Positions 41,151 to 49,903 of a stretch of 64,000 bases of DNA are shown here, piece after piece (position 1 is the first letter of the stretch; each line of letters opens with the position of its first letter). This DNA is from Candidatus Baltobacteraceae bacterium (GTDB taxonomy: Bacteria; Vulcanimicrobiota; Vulcanimicrobiia; Vulcanimicrobiales; Vulcanimicrobiaceae), in assembly GCA_036488875.1 (NCBI GenBank), contig DASXGW010000004.1, forward strand, positions 558,001-622,000, read 5' to 3'. Both the position numbers and the translations under genes were made by a program. A model generated the notes under the pieces. That model was not told the DNA's origin and ran no database searches. It was given only the letters and a program-made list of their open reading frames with translations.

Positions 41151-43610
41151 ATGGGCTCGATTAGCTACGACGCACAGCACAACGAATTTTGCGCGTACGT
41201 CCTGCACGAATCGCAGACACCGTACGGACTGCTGCTTGGCAACTTTAAGTCATACGCGCAATCGACCGCCAAAGGCGGCGTGCGCGGCTTATGGGACGCC
41301 GACACCGACCAAATCATTTTCGGAACGCATCACATCGCGTATCGGCTGCGCGACGAGAAAGCCCACGGCACGCTTTTCCCGCATCAAATCCAGCGCGAGC
41401 TGACGTTTCTTCCGTACGCGCAGATCTCCGAGTTCACGCTGGAGAACCGCCTGCACGTCACCGAAGCGTTCTACGTGCCGCACGGCCCGTCGTTCGATCG
41501 CTCGGTGGCGTTCGTCGTCGACGTCACGCTCTACAACCCCGGGGCGCAAGAGCTCGAAGTCGCACTCTTTCCGTGGGCGATGCTCGTCGGTCAGCGCTTC
41601 TACGGCGAACCCGAGCACCAAGTGCGCGCGTGGAACGATGGCCGGTTCATCTGCTCGAAGAACTTGGAAACCGGCAGCGAGCGGTGGTGGGGCGGCTCGC
41701 GCCAACCCGCCGCGGTCGAGTTGTCGCTGCGCGAGCAAGTGCTGCTCGAGTACATGCGTTCGGCGACGCTGTTGCCCGACGAGTCGGTGCAGCACTTCGG
41801 CGACGTCACGCCGGAGCTGGCCGAGCTGGTGAGCCGGCGTATCTTCGGCGCTTTCGAATACGCGATCAAGGTGGCGCCCGGCGCGCGCGAGTCGCTGCGT
41901 CTGGCGGTGGTCTACCATAAGGACGGCACCGAGAAGAGCCGGCCCGTTCTCGAGGCGCTCCTCAAGGATCCGCGCGCGCTGCACGACACGCAGCGATACT
42001 TCGCCGAGCGCCTCGCCGACGCGCGCTTCATGACGCCGTCGCCGGAAATCAGCCGCGGAGTTGCGTGGGCGAAAGCCAACATGCTGCGCATCGTCAAGGA
42101 GTATCCGCACGGCTGGGGATCGACCAACTCGCCGCCGTCGGACATTTTGGTGTCGCGCGACACGTCGTGGTTCGTGCACGGCTTCGATTATTTTTGGCCC
42201 GAGTTCAGCCGCGACGCGCTCGAAGTCTTCAATAACGCCATCGACGAGAACGGTCTGATGATCGAGTACATTCGCGGCGTCAGCGGCTACAAAACGGCTT
42301 ACGACCTGAACATCAACGACGACACGCCGCTGCATCTCATCGCGATGCTGCACTACTACAACGCGACGCTCGACGACGCATGGGTGCGCGACCGCCTGCA
42401 GCTCGTGGTCAAGCTGACCGACTACATGCTCACGCAGCGCGACGATCAGGGGCTGATCTTCTGCCGCGCGAAGGGCGTCGACATGTACGGCATCTCGTCG
42501 TGGCGGAATATCATTCCCTACTACACGCTCGACGGCGCCGTCACCGAGATCAACGCCGAAGCGGTGTTCGCGCTCGACGCCGCCGCGATGCTCTGCGCCG
42601 TCGCGGGCGACAACGACCATTGGGAAAAGTACAGCGCCGAAGCGCAAAGCATGCGCGAAGCGATGATGGACTATCTCTTCAACGACGACACGGGCGCGTT
42701 CGTCCTGAACTACGATCAGGATCGCAACTACCAGGACAACTTTACGGCCGACGAAATTTTTCCGGTGCTCTTCAACGTCGCCGACTCACCGCAGCGCAAA
42801 GCGATTCTGGACCGGCTGCTCGAGGCCGACTTCGTCACACCCGTCGGATTGCGCACGATCTCGACCGCGGACGCCTGGTACTTTCCGTCGTACGGGTTCG
42901 GTTTGCTCGGCGGCATCTGGCCCGACTTGACCTTATGGTTCGCGCTCGCGCTGGCACGCAACGATCGCATCGATCAAGCGGTCAAGTTTCTCGCGGTCGT
43001 CTACGCGGCGATGGAAGGCGGCAGTCCGCGCAACACCGTCCCCGGCGAGTTCGGCGAATGGTTCGACGGCGGATCGCTTTCCAACCGCGGAATGTATCTC
43101 TCGCCTTGGACCGGCGCGAAGTACTTATGGTGCGTCGCCGAAACGGTGGGCGGTCTCGACGGCTATCGCACCAGCGGGCGCCCGCACCTGACGCCGTTGC
43201 GCCCAAAAGACTGGCAATGGGTCGCGGCGGCGCGCGTGCACTGGGGCGGCAAGCGCTGCACGTACGTCATCGATCTGCGCAACAGTACGATCTACGGCAA
43301 CATGCCGGAGCTCTCGGCGGAAGAGCCGTTCGAGTGCGTGTACGCGGGCCGCGACGTTAGCGACGAGGTGACGACGTCGCCCGTGGAAGTCGGGGCGATC
43401 GCGTTTGAAGACGAGCAGGGCGCGATCCGAATTTTTCTCTGCAATCACCTCGATAAGGCGCGCAACGTCCTGGTGGAGTTCCGAGGGCACACGGCTCGCG
43501 TGGACATGGCCCCGGGCGACCTGCTCCAACTCAACCTTTCCGGCCGGCCGACGGACCGGCGGGCAAGAGCGGCCAAGCTCGATGTAGTGCCTGCGGCAGC
43601 CCGCGTCTAA
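41151..43610 (+). CDS. Six-hairpin glycoside hydrolase
   Basis: An 819-residue protein with an N-terminal beta-sandwich (about 1-290), an (alpha/alpha)6 barrel (about 300-690) and a small C-terminal beta domain. SRDTSWFVHGFDYFWPEF and PGEFGEWFDGGSLSNRGMYLSPW have the acidic and aromatic residues usual for such barrels. It resembles glycogen-debranching or GH94/GH63-like enzymes, but I cannot fix the family. No signal peptide, so it is cytoplasmic and may act on a stored glucan or oligosaccharide. Confidence 0.75.
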   Translation: MGSISYDAQHNEFCAYVLHESQTPYGLLLGNFKSYAQSTAKGGVRGLWDADTDQIIFGTHHIAYRLRDEKAHGTLFPHQIQRELTFLPYAQISEFTLENRLHVTEAFYVPHGPSFDRSVAFVVDVTLYNPGAQELEVALFPWAMLVGQRFYGEPEHQVRAWNDGRFICSKNLETGSERWWGGSRQPAAVELSLREQVLLEYMRSATLLPDESVQHFGDVTPELAELVSRRIFGAFEYAIKVAPGARESLRLAVVYHKDGTEKSRPVLEALLKDPRALHDTQRYFAERLADARFMTPSPEISRGVAWAKANMLRIVKEYPHGWGSTNSPPSDILVSRDTSWFVHGFDYFWPEFSRDALEVFNNAIDENGLMIEYIRGVSGYKTAYDLNINDDTPLHLIAMLHYYNATLDDAWVRDRLQLVVKLTDYMLTQRDDQGLIFCRAKGVDMYGISSWRNIIPYYTLDGAVTEINAEAVFALDAAAMLCAVAGDNDHWEKYSAEAQSMREAMMDYLFNDDTGAFVLNYDQDRNYQDNFTADEIFPVLFNVADSPQRKAILDRLLEADFVTPVGLRTISTADAWYFPSYGFGLLGGIWPDLTLWFALALARNDRIDQAVKFLAVVYAAMEGGSPRNTVPGEFGEWFDGGSLSNRGMYLSPWTGAKYLWCVAETVGGLDGYRTSGRPHLTPLRPKDWQWVAAARVHWGGKRCTYVIDLRNSTIYGNMPELSAEEPFECVYAGRDVSDEVTTSPVEVGAIAFEDEQGAIRIFLCNHLDKARNVLVEFRGHTARVDMAPGDLLQLNLSGRPTDRRARAAKLDVVPAAARV

Positions 43611-43623
43611 TAACCACCGGCTC

Positions 43624-44058
43624 ATGCTCGACCCGACCAATCGTTTTGCGACCCTCGTCCTCGCCGCGGGCGCCGTCGTGCTGCTCGCCGCTATCGGCAT
43701 CGGCCAGCGCATGGGCGACCGGGTTCTCGGCCAGGCGACCGAGCATGCTCTGCCCTCGATTCAAGCGGTGGTGACGCCCGAGCCGTACGCATCTTCGGGT
43801 CCTTACGGGCCCGACTGGAAGCGCTCGGAAACGCTCTCGGCGGCTTCGGATCCACGCTTTCCGGATCCGCGGATACCGCCGCAGCCGCTGCCGACGCTGC
43901 CGCCGACGCCTAAGCCGACCGCGACCGCCACGCCCACGATCAACCCCAACGTCCCGATCTGGCGGCAGAAGCCGCTGCCGACCGCCACCCCGTATCAGCC
44001 GCCGACCGAGGGACCGACCGAGTCTCCCTCGAGCTCCCCGTCACCGTCCCCATTGTAA
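43624..44058 (+). CDS. Membrane-anchored proline/threonine-rich protein
   Basis: A 144-residue protein with one N-terminal membrane helix (about 8-26) and a long Pro/Thr/Ser-rich tail (PTPKPTATATPT, PSSSPSPSP) of low complexity, expected to be unstructured outside the membrane. No domain is recognised. It follows the glycosidase by 13 bases and may be co-transcribed. Confidence 0.65.
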   Translation: MLDPTNRFATLVLAAGAVVLLAAIGIGQRMGDRVLGQATEHALPSIQAVVTPEPYASSGPYGPDWKRSETLSAASDPRFPDPRIPPQPLPTLPPTPKPTATATPTINPNVPIWRQKPLPTATPYQPPTEGPTESPSSSPSPSPL

Positions 44059-44061
44059 TTA

Positions 44062-44091
44062 TTGGCGGGCGGCAATATCGCCTGATACGAT
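44062..44091 (+). promoter_or_regulatory. pdxS promoter, probably leaderless
   Basis: TTGGCG (44062-44067), 18 bases, TACGAT (44086-44091). The pdxS ATG begins at 44098, where transcription itself would be expected to start. Confidence 0.55.
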
Positions 44092-44097
44092 AGGGAC

Positions 44098-44988
44098 ATG
44101 GAAAATACCGGAACGCTTACGGTCAAGCGCGGACTCGCGCAGATGCTCAAGGGCGGCGTGATCATGGACGTCGTCACCCCCGAACACGCGGTTATCGCCC
44201 AGGAAGCCGGCGCCGTTGCCGTGATGGCGCTCGAGCGCATTCCGGCCGACATTCGCGCGGCCGGCGGCGTCGCGCGGATGAGCAATCTCGAACTGATCCG
44301 CGGCATTATGGACGCCGTCACCATTCCCGTGATGGCCAAAGTGCGCATCGGTCACTTCGCCGAAGCGCAAGTGCTGCAAGAGCTGGGCATCGACTACATC
44401 GACGAGTCCGAAGTGCTCACGCCGGCCGACGACAAGTACCACGTCGACAAGCTCGCGTTCAAGACGCCGTTCGTCTGCGGTGCGCGCGATCTCGGCGAAG
44501 CGCTGCGCCGAATCGCCGAGGGCGCCGCGATGATTCGCAGCAAGGGCGAAGCCGGCAGCGGCAACATCGTCGAGGCCGTGCGCCACATGCGCGCGATCGG
44601 CGATGCAATTCGCGAACTGACCGTCGTCCCGAAGGAAGAGCTCGTGGCGCGCGCGCGCGACCTGGGCGCCCCGCTCGAGCTGGTGCAAGACGTTGCAAAG
44701 GAAGGCAAGCTCCCGGTCGTGCTGTTCTGTGCGGGCGGCGTTTCGACGCCGGCCGACGCGGCGCTCATGATGCAGCTCGGCGCGGAAGGCATCTTCGTCG
44801 GCAGCGGGATCTTCAAGTCGAACGATCCCAAGCGTTTCGCCAAAGCGATCGTCGACGCGACGACCCACTTCGCCGACGCGAAGGTCGTCATGGACGCGAG
44901 CCGTTCGCTCGGCGCCGCCGAAGCGATGGCCGGACTCGACGTGCGATCGCTCGACGAATCGCAGCTAATGGCGTCGCGAGGGAACTAG
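44098..44988 (+). CDS. pdxS: Pyridoxal 5'-phosphate synthase subunit PdxS
   Basis: Builds PLP from ribose 5-phosphate, glyceraldehyde 3-phosphate and ammonia supplied by PdxT. The 296-residue barrel is highly conserved: [33 protein letters not shown] with the active-site Lys, and the phosphate loop GEAGSGN. Followed by pdxT after a REP-like sequence. Confidence 0.97.
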   Translation: MENTGTLTVKRGLAQMLKGGVIMDVVTPEHAVIAQEAGAVAVMALERIPADIRAAGGVARMSNLELIRGIMDAVTIPVMAKVRIGHFAEAQVLQELGIDYIDESEVLTPADDKYHVDKLAFKTPFVCGARDLGEALRRIAEGAAMIRSKGEAGSGNIVEAVRHMRAIGDAIRELTVVPKEELVARARDLGAPLELVQDVAKEGKLPVVLFCAGGVSTPADAALMMQLGAEGIFVGSGIFKSNDPKRFAKAIVDATTHFADAKVVMDASRSLGAAEAMAGLDVRSLDESQLMASRGN

Positions 44989-44990
44989 GT

Positions 44991-45035
44991 GTCATCCTGA
45001 GCGTAGCGAGCGAAAGCGAGCGAAGTCGAAGGGCC
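44991..45035. repeat. REP-like element at the pdxS-pdxT junction
   Basis: GTCATCCTGAGCGTAGCGAG and the following bases to GTCGAAGGGCC form an imperfect palindrome-rich element with three GCGAGCGAA-like units. It fills the whole pdxS-pdxT gap and replaces the place where a pdxT start codon should be. Confidence 0.6.
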
Positions 45036-45635
45036 GTTGTCGGCGTTTTAGCGCTGCAGGGCGACGTCGACGAACACGCCGCCGCGCTCGCGCGCGCCGG
45101 TGCGACGGCAATCCCGGTGAAGACGCTCGACGATTTGCGCCGCGTCGACGCGCTGGTCGTTCCCGGCGGCGAATCGACGACGGTGATGAAGCTGCTCGAC
45201 CGCTTCGGACTCGTCGATCCGATCGTCGGCCGCGTGCGCGCCGGCATGCCGTTCTGGGGCACGTGCATGGGCATGATCGTCGCCGCACACGACGTGGCGG
45301 ATCTCGAGCAGCCGACGCTCGATCTCATCGACGTCACGGTGCGGCGTAACGCCTTCGGCCGCCAGAACGAATCGGCGGAAGTCGATCTCGACGTGCCCGC
45401 GTTGGGTGAGCCGCCGTTTCCCGCGATTTTCATTCGTGCCCCGTGGATCGAACGTGTCGGGCCGCAGGTCGAACTGCTTGCCGAGCGAGGCGGCCACGGC
45501 GTGATGGTGCGTCAGCGTAACGTGCTTGGAACGTCGTTTCACCCCGAGCTGACGAGCGATCCGCGCGTGCACCAATACTTTCTGAGGATGGTAGAAGAAG
45601 CGCTTTTGCGAGGGAAGGACTGCCCCGCCGCTTAA
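44997..45635 (+). CDS. pdxT: Pyridoxal 5'-phosphate synthase glutaminase PdxT, non-standard start
   Basis: Glutaminase that feeds ammonia to PdxS. The family N-terminus VVGVLALQGDVDEHAAAL begins at 45036, PGGEST follows, and the catalytic Cys is in FWGTCMGM; the C-terminal FHPEL supplies His and Glu. No ATG, GTG or TTG in frame precedes the conserved N-terminus. The first standard start (GTG 45117) would remove 27 conserved residues. The only near-start upstream is CTG 44997 inside the REP-like element, taken here provisionally. The protein itself looks functional. Confidence 0.85.
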   Translation: MSVASESERSRRAVVGVLALQGDVDEHAAALARAGATAIPVKTLDDLRRVDALVVPGGESTTVMKLLDRFGLVDPIVGRVRAGMPFWGTCMGMIVAAHDVADLEQPTLDLIDVTVRRNAFGRQNESAEVDLDVPALGEPPFPAIFIRAPWIERVGPQVELLAERGGHGVMVRQRNVLGTSFHPELTSDPRVHQYFLRMVEEALLRGKDCPAA

Positions 45636-45640
45636 CTCTT

Positions 45641-45943
45641 GTGCCCAAGATGACTTCGCAGGCCGATACTGTGCCCGAAGCTCAAACGGGGTTTCAGGGC
45701 CAGATCCCCGCGGTAGAGCCGCTGCTCACCGAGGTGATAGCCACGCTCTCGCTGGCCGCCCACGCATATCTCACGGAATCCGACGCGCAGCAACCGGATC
45801 GCGCCTCGGCGGAAGTCGCCATCGACGTTGCAACCTCAGCCTTCGAACGAGTCAAAGACAGGTTGCGGCCCGAACAACGGTTAGCAATAACGCAAATGCT
45901 AACCGAGACGCGAATGACGTTTGTACGAAAGCGAGGCATGTAG
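45641..45943 (+). CDS. Small protein, weak DUF1844-like pattern
   Basis: A 100-residue helical protein. LLTEVIATLSLAAHAYL, then a helix with AEVAIDVATSAFERVKDRL and ITQMLTETRMTFV, resemble the spacing of DUF1844 proteins, but the match is weak. GTG start five bases after pdxT. Its stop codon lies in the loop of a 12-bp hairpin. Confidence 0.6.
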   Translation: MPKMTSQADTVPEAQTGFQGQIPAVEPLLTEVIATLSLAAHAYLTESDAQQPDRASAEVAIDVATSAFERVKDRLRPEQRLAITQMLTETRMTFVRKRGM

Positions 45944-45956
45944 ATGCCTCGCTTTC
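45927..45956 (+). terminator. Perfect 12-bp hairpin spanning a stop codon
   Basis: GAAAGCGAGGCA (45927-45938) and TGCCTCGCTTTC (45945-45956) are perfect complements around the loop TGTAGA, which contains the TAG stop of the preceding gene. Only a weak T stretch follows, so it may be a terminator or an mRNA end stabiliser. Confidence 0.6.
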
Positions 45957-45984
45957 TGAATCGCACCGCTAGAGAGTTTTGTGC

Positions 45985-46518
45985 ATGAGCGACGTTCTCG
46001 TCCTGAACTTCACTTACGAAGCGCTGAATATCACGAGCTTCCAGCGAGCCGTGAAGATGATCTTTTCGGGCAAAGCCGAGCTGCTGCACGGCCGCGATCG
46101 CGTGCTGGCCTCGACGACGTACGAAATGCGGATGCCCTCGATCATCCGCATGCTGTATTACATCCGCCGTCCGATGCAAAAGGTGGCGCTGACGAAGAAG
46201 AACGTGTTGATTCGCGACGACCACACCTGTCAATACTGCGGCCTTCACGGGGAGCGGTTGATGACCGTCGACCACGTCGTGCCCAAGAGCCGCGGCGGTG
46301 CTTCGACCTGGGAGAATCTCGTCTGCGCCTGCATGCGGTGCAATAACCGTAAGAACAACCGTACGCCCGACGAGGCGAACATGTCGCTGCAGCGCAAGCC
46401 GCGGCAGCCGAAGTACATTCCGTGGATTCAAATCAAGCGCAATACGTTGCCCGACGAATGGGGCAAGTTCTTGTTCCTCTATAACGTCTCGATCGACGAG
46501 CGCGTGGAGAAGACCTAG
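45985..46518 (+). CDS. HNH endonuclease domain protein
   Basis: A 177-residue protein. The N-terminal part (VLNFTYEALNITSFQRAVKMI) is typical of a widespread bacterial HNH family. The HNH core has C82-x2-C85, DHVVPKSRGG (D96-H97) and N111 followed by CACMRCNNRK. The ATG at 45985 fits this N-terminus. These chromosomal HNH proteins are common in Terrabacteria; their role is not well defined and they are not mobile endonucleases. Confidence 0.9.
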   Translation: MSDVLVLNFTYEALNITSFQRAVKMIFSGKAELLHGRDRVLASTTYEMRMPSIIRMLYYIRRPMQKVALTKKNVLIRDDHTCQYCGLHGERLMTVDHVVPKSRGGASTWENLVCACMRCNNRKNNRTPDEANMSLQRKPRQPKYIPWIQIKRNTLPDEWGKFLFLYNVSIDERVEKT

Positions 46519-46567
46519 CCGCCGAGCAGGAAAAGCGGCGCGTCCTGGGGATTTCCTTCGTCTCTCA

Positions 46568-48061
46568 ATGCCGCTAGATCAGAATAAGACGCCGTATTTC
46601 CAAGCGCTGCTCGATTACGTCGATTCGGGCGTGCAGCCGTTCCATACGCCGGGCCACATTCAGGGCGTCGGAATGGACCTCGCCTTCCGCGAGTTCGTGG
46701 GCGACAACATCTGCGCGATCGACCTCACCCCGATGCCGGGCATCGACGACCTGCTGCAGCCGTTGGAATCGATTCGCGAAGCGCAAGAGCTGGCCGCCGA
46801 GGCGTGGGGTGCCGATCACACGTTCTTTCTGATCAACGGCTCGACCAGCGGCAATCAGTGCATGATGATGACCGCGGTGAACCCCGGCGACAAGATCGCC
46901 GTGCCGCGCAACTCGCACAAATCGATGCTGGGCGGCTTGGTGATGAGCGGCGCCGCGCCGATCTACATGCAGCCCGAAGTCGACGAAGAGCTGCACATGG
47001 ATCACTGCGTGACGCCGGAGACCGTCGCGCGGACGTTACGAGAGCATCCCGACGTCGTCGCCGTCTACCTCGTCTCGCCGACGTATTACGGCGTCGCAGC
47101 CGATCTCGCGTCGATCGAACGGATCGTTCACGATGCGGGGAAGCTGCTGCTCGTGGACGAGGCCTGGGGACCGCACTTTCACTTTCATCCCGCGCTGCCG
47201 CTCTCGGCCACCGCTGCGGGCGCCGATTTGTGCATCAACTCGACGCACAAGATGCTCTCGGCGTTTTCCCAGTGCGCGATGCTGCATCAAAAAGGCGATC
47301 GCGTTCGGCTCGACCGTCTGAAGGCGGTTCTCAAGATGTTCCTTTCGACGTCGCCGAATCTGCCGATGGTGGCGTCCCTCGACGTCGCGCGCAAGCAGAT
47401 GGCCACCGAAGGTGCGGCGCTGCTGTCGCGTACGATCGAGCTCGCCGAGGAGACCCGGCGGCGACTCAATCGCATCGAGGGGCTCTACTGCATGGGCGAG
47501 GAGCTGCAAGGCCGCAATGGCGTCTTCGATCTCGATCCCACCAAGGTTGCGATTACGGTGAAGGGTTTGGGCTATACCGGCTACGAGGCGTCCGAGCTGC
47601 TGCGGCACCGCTACAACATCCAAGTCGAGCTGGCCGATCTCTTCAACGTCGTCGCGCTTTTTACGATCGGAACGACGCACGAGGCGGCCGATAAACTGGT
47701 GACGGCGTTTGAGGAAATGGCCCGCGACGATCGGCCCGTCGACATGTACGCCCCGTCGGGCATCCTGGAAGTACGCCTCAATCGGGGCAGCTACCAGTTG
47801 CCGAAGATACCGCCGATTCGCATGCTGCCGCGCGACGCGTTTCTGGCGCCGGCCGAGTTCGTCAAGTTTAAGGAATCCAAAGGGCGCATCTGCGCGGAAA
47901 CGATCTCACCGTATCCGCCGGGCATTCCCGTGATCGCGCCCGGGGAAGAGATCACGCAAGACTTGCTCGACTATCTTCATCTCGAGCTCAAGGCCGGCGT
48001 GCGCATTCAGGGTCCTTACGACGACGAACTCAAAGTCATCCGAGTCGTCAAAGAGTCGTAA
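46568..48061 (+). CDS. speA: Orn/Lys/Arg decarboxylase, probable arginine decarboxylase
   Basis: A PLP-dependent fold-I decarboxylase (SpeA/YaaO type) of 497 residues. The PLP Lys228 is in INSTHKMLSA; PFHTPGHIQG, NGSTSGNQ and VDEAWGPHFHFH match the family. With SpeH, SpeE and MtnP in the window, arginine decarboxylase giving agmatine for polyamines is most likely; lysine decarboxylation is the alternative. ATG 46568 begins the family N-terminus; longer starts run into the HNH gene. Confidence 0.88.
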   Translation: MPLDQNKTPYFQALLDYVDSGVQPFHTPGHIQGVGMDLAFREFVGDNICAIDLTPMPGIDDLLQPLESIREAQELAAEAWGADHTFFLINGSTSGNQCMMMTAVNPGDKIAVPRNSHKSMLGGLVMSGAAPIYMQPEVDEELHMDHCVTPETVARTLREHPDVVAVYLVSPTYYGVAADLASIERIVHDAGKLLLVDEAWGPHFHFHPALPLSATAAGADLCINSTHKMLSAFSQCAMLHQKGDRVRLDRLKAVLKMFLSTSPNLPMVASLDVARKQMATEGAALLSRTIELAEETRRRLNRIEGLYCMGEELQGRNGVFDLDPTKVAITVKGLGYTGYEASELLRHRYNIQVELADLFNVVALFTIGTTHEAADKLVTAFEEMARDDRPVDMYAPSGILEVRLNRGSYQLPKIPPIRMLPRDAFLAPAEFVKFKESKGRICAETISPYPPGIPVIAPGEEITQDLLDYLHLELKAGVRIQGPYDDELKVIRVVKES

Positions 48062-48229
48062 CTACGGCGGCGTCGGCGGATCGCTCGCCGGAAACGAATC
48101 CGCGTCGGTTTTGTCGGTTTCGCCAAGGCGCTCGTCTTTTTTGACCCGCTCTTTTTCGGCTAACTGCCGTTGGCGCTCCATCTCGGCGTTCTTCCGTTCG
48201 GTCTCTCGCTGGACATCTCGATCGCGCAT
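48062..48229 (-). CDS. Small charged protein with FPASDPP tail
   Basis: A 55-residue, highly charged protein ending ADSFPASDPPTPP. The FPASDPP tail is a recurrent signature of small uncharacterised bacterial proteins, which supports this as a real gene. The rest is a single long helix (QRETERKNAEMERQ). ATG 48229 is chosen; a GTG at 48250 is possible. It converges on the decarboxylase gene with no gap. Confidence 0.6.
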   Translation of the reverse strand: MRDRDVQRETERKNAEMERQRQLAEKERVKKDERLGETDKTDADSFPASDPPTPP

Positions 48230-48348
48230 GACACGGTGTTTACCCAGCACCTGCGCGCCCCCACTCGGGGTGCCCCTGTTCGCGGCAGGGACTTATGCGC
48301 AAAGCGGATAAGGCCAGCAAAACTACCTCAGGGAAGTGAGGGTCAGTA

Positions 48349-49902
48349 TTGGCGGTCAGAGCCACATCCGTTAACCCGAGTTGGGAACTCTCCCAACTCC
48401 TGGACATCTTCCCCCTCGCAATCCGGCAAGCGCTCGTCCGTCTCGGCAACATCGAAGATATCATCGAAGTCGTACTCGACCTTGGGCGTCCGCCCGAGGC
48501 CCGTTTCGAGCATGACTTTACGTATCTCACCGACACGCCGGTGACGCACGAAGACATCGCACACGTCTGCTCGCGCATCTCGCCGTTTGGTGCGGATAAC
48601 CGCGCGGGCATCGAGCAAACGCTTCACCGTATCAGCGCGATTCGCAATCGCACCGGTAAGATCGTGGGCTTGACGTGTCGCGTCGGCCGGGCCGTTTACG
48701 GAACGATCGACATTCTGCTCGACGTACTGCGCGGCGGCAAGTCGATCTGTCTGCTCGGACGTCCGGGCGTCGGCAAAACGACCATGCTGCGCGAGTGTGC
48801 GCGCGTGCTTTCCGAAGATCGCAAACGCGTGGTCATCGTCGATACGTCCAACGAGATTGCCGGCGACAGCGATATTCCGCATCCGGGTATCGGCTTGGCG
48901 CGACGCATGCAGGTCGCCGATCCGGCGCTGCAGCACGCGGTCATGATCGAAGCGGTCGAAAACCACATGCCCGAGGTCGTCGTCATCGACGAAATCGGCA
49001 CCGAGGCCGAAGCCGCAGCCGCCCGTACCATCGCCGAACGCGGCGTCACGCTCATCGGCACGGCGCACGGCCAGACCTTGGAAAACCTGCTGATGAACCC
49101 GACCCTCTCGGACCTGGTCGGCGGCATCAGCGCGGTCACGCTCTCGGACGAAGAAGCGCGTCGCCGCGGCACCCGCAAGACGGTGCTCGAGCGAAAAGCG
49201 CCGCCAACGTTCGACGTCGTGATCGAAATTCACGATCGCGACCGGCTGGCGATCCACAAGAACACCGCGGATGTGATCGACGCGCTGCTGCGGGGGTACC
49301 AGCCGCAGCCCGAGATCCGTCAGCGCCAGCCCAGCGGCGAAGTCACGGTCGTTCAGGAAGCCGACACCGAGTCGATGCCGCAGCTTCACGACGCCTACGA
49401 GCACGAACACGAAGCCGACGAGCGCGAACGGCCGATCTCGATCTTCCCGTACGGCGTCTCCCGCAACAAGATCGAGCGGGCGATACACAATCTGCGCGTC
49501 AACGCGGCGATCGCCCGGAACTGGGACGAAGCCGACGTCGTCTTGACGCTCAAGACGCTCGAGCGCAAGCAGCAGCCCAAGCTCAAGCAGATCGCCGCCG
49601 ACAACGTTCCGCTGTACTCGATCAAGACGAACACCACGACCCAGATTCAATCCGCACTTCGCGACGTCTTCAACCTCGGCTCGATCGATCAGGAAGAGAT
49701 CGGTCTGCGCGAGGCGGAGGAGGCGATCTACCAAGTGCTGCTGACGAATCAGGCGATCGAGCTGTCGCCGCAGACGTCGTACGTACGGCGAATGCAGCAC
49801 CAGTTAGCCGAGCGGTATCGTCTGCAATCGCGCAGCACGGGACTCGAGCCCAACCGTCGCGTGCGGATCTTCAAGACGTCGGAGAGCGCGGCAGCTACCT
49901 AA
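48349..49902 (+). CDS. Ycf45/SpoIIIAA-like AAA ATPase with R3H domain
   Basis: A 517-residue ATPase. Walker A GRPGVGKTT (137-145), Walker B VVVIDEIG (about 208-215), then a long charged linker and a C-terminal R3H nucleic-acid-binding region (TSYVRRMQHQLAERYRL). Such Ycf45/SpoIIIAA-type proteins are found in Cyanobacteria, plastids and Firmicutes; function is unclear. TTG start. The 120-base upstream gap holds a 7-bp GCGCCCC/GGGGTGC hairpin and no obvious consensus promoter. Confidence 0.85.
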   Translation: MAVRATSVNPSWELSQLLDIFPLAIRQALVRLGNIEDIIEVVLDLGRPPEARFEHDFTYLTDTPVTHEDIAHVCSRISPFGADNRAGIEQTLHRISAIRNRTGKIVGLTCRVGRAVYGTIDILLDVLRGGKSICLLGRPGVGKTTMLRECARVLSEDRKRVVIVDTSNEIAGDSDIPHPGIGLARRMQVADPALQHAVMIEAVENHMPEVVVIDEIGTEAEAAAARTIAERGVTLIGTAHGQTLENLLMNPTLSDLVGGISAVTLSDEEARRRGTRKTVLERKAPPTFDVVIEIHDRDRLAIHKNTADVIDALLRGYQPQPEIRQRQPSGEVTVVQEADTESMPQLHDAYEHEHEADERERPISIFPYGVSRNKIERAIHNLRVNAAIARNWDEADVVLTLKTLERKQQPKLKQIAADNVPLYSIKTNTTTQIQSALRDVFNLGSIDQEEIGLREAEEAIYQVLLTNQAIELSPQTSYVRRMQHQLAERYRLQSRSTGLEPNRRVRIFKTSESAAAT

Positions 49903-49903
49903 A

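Noticed and set aside
45979-46518. HNH protein as a homing endonuclease or mobile intron
   Set aside because: No intron, intein or disrupted host gene surrounds it; the N-terminal pattern is that of a common chromosomal HNH family.
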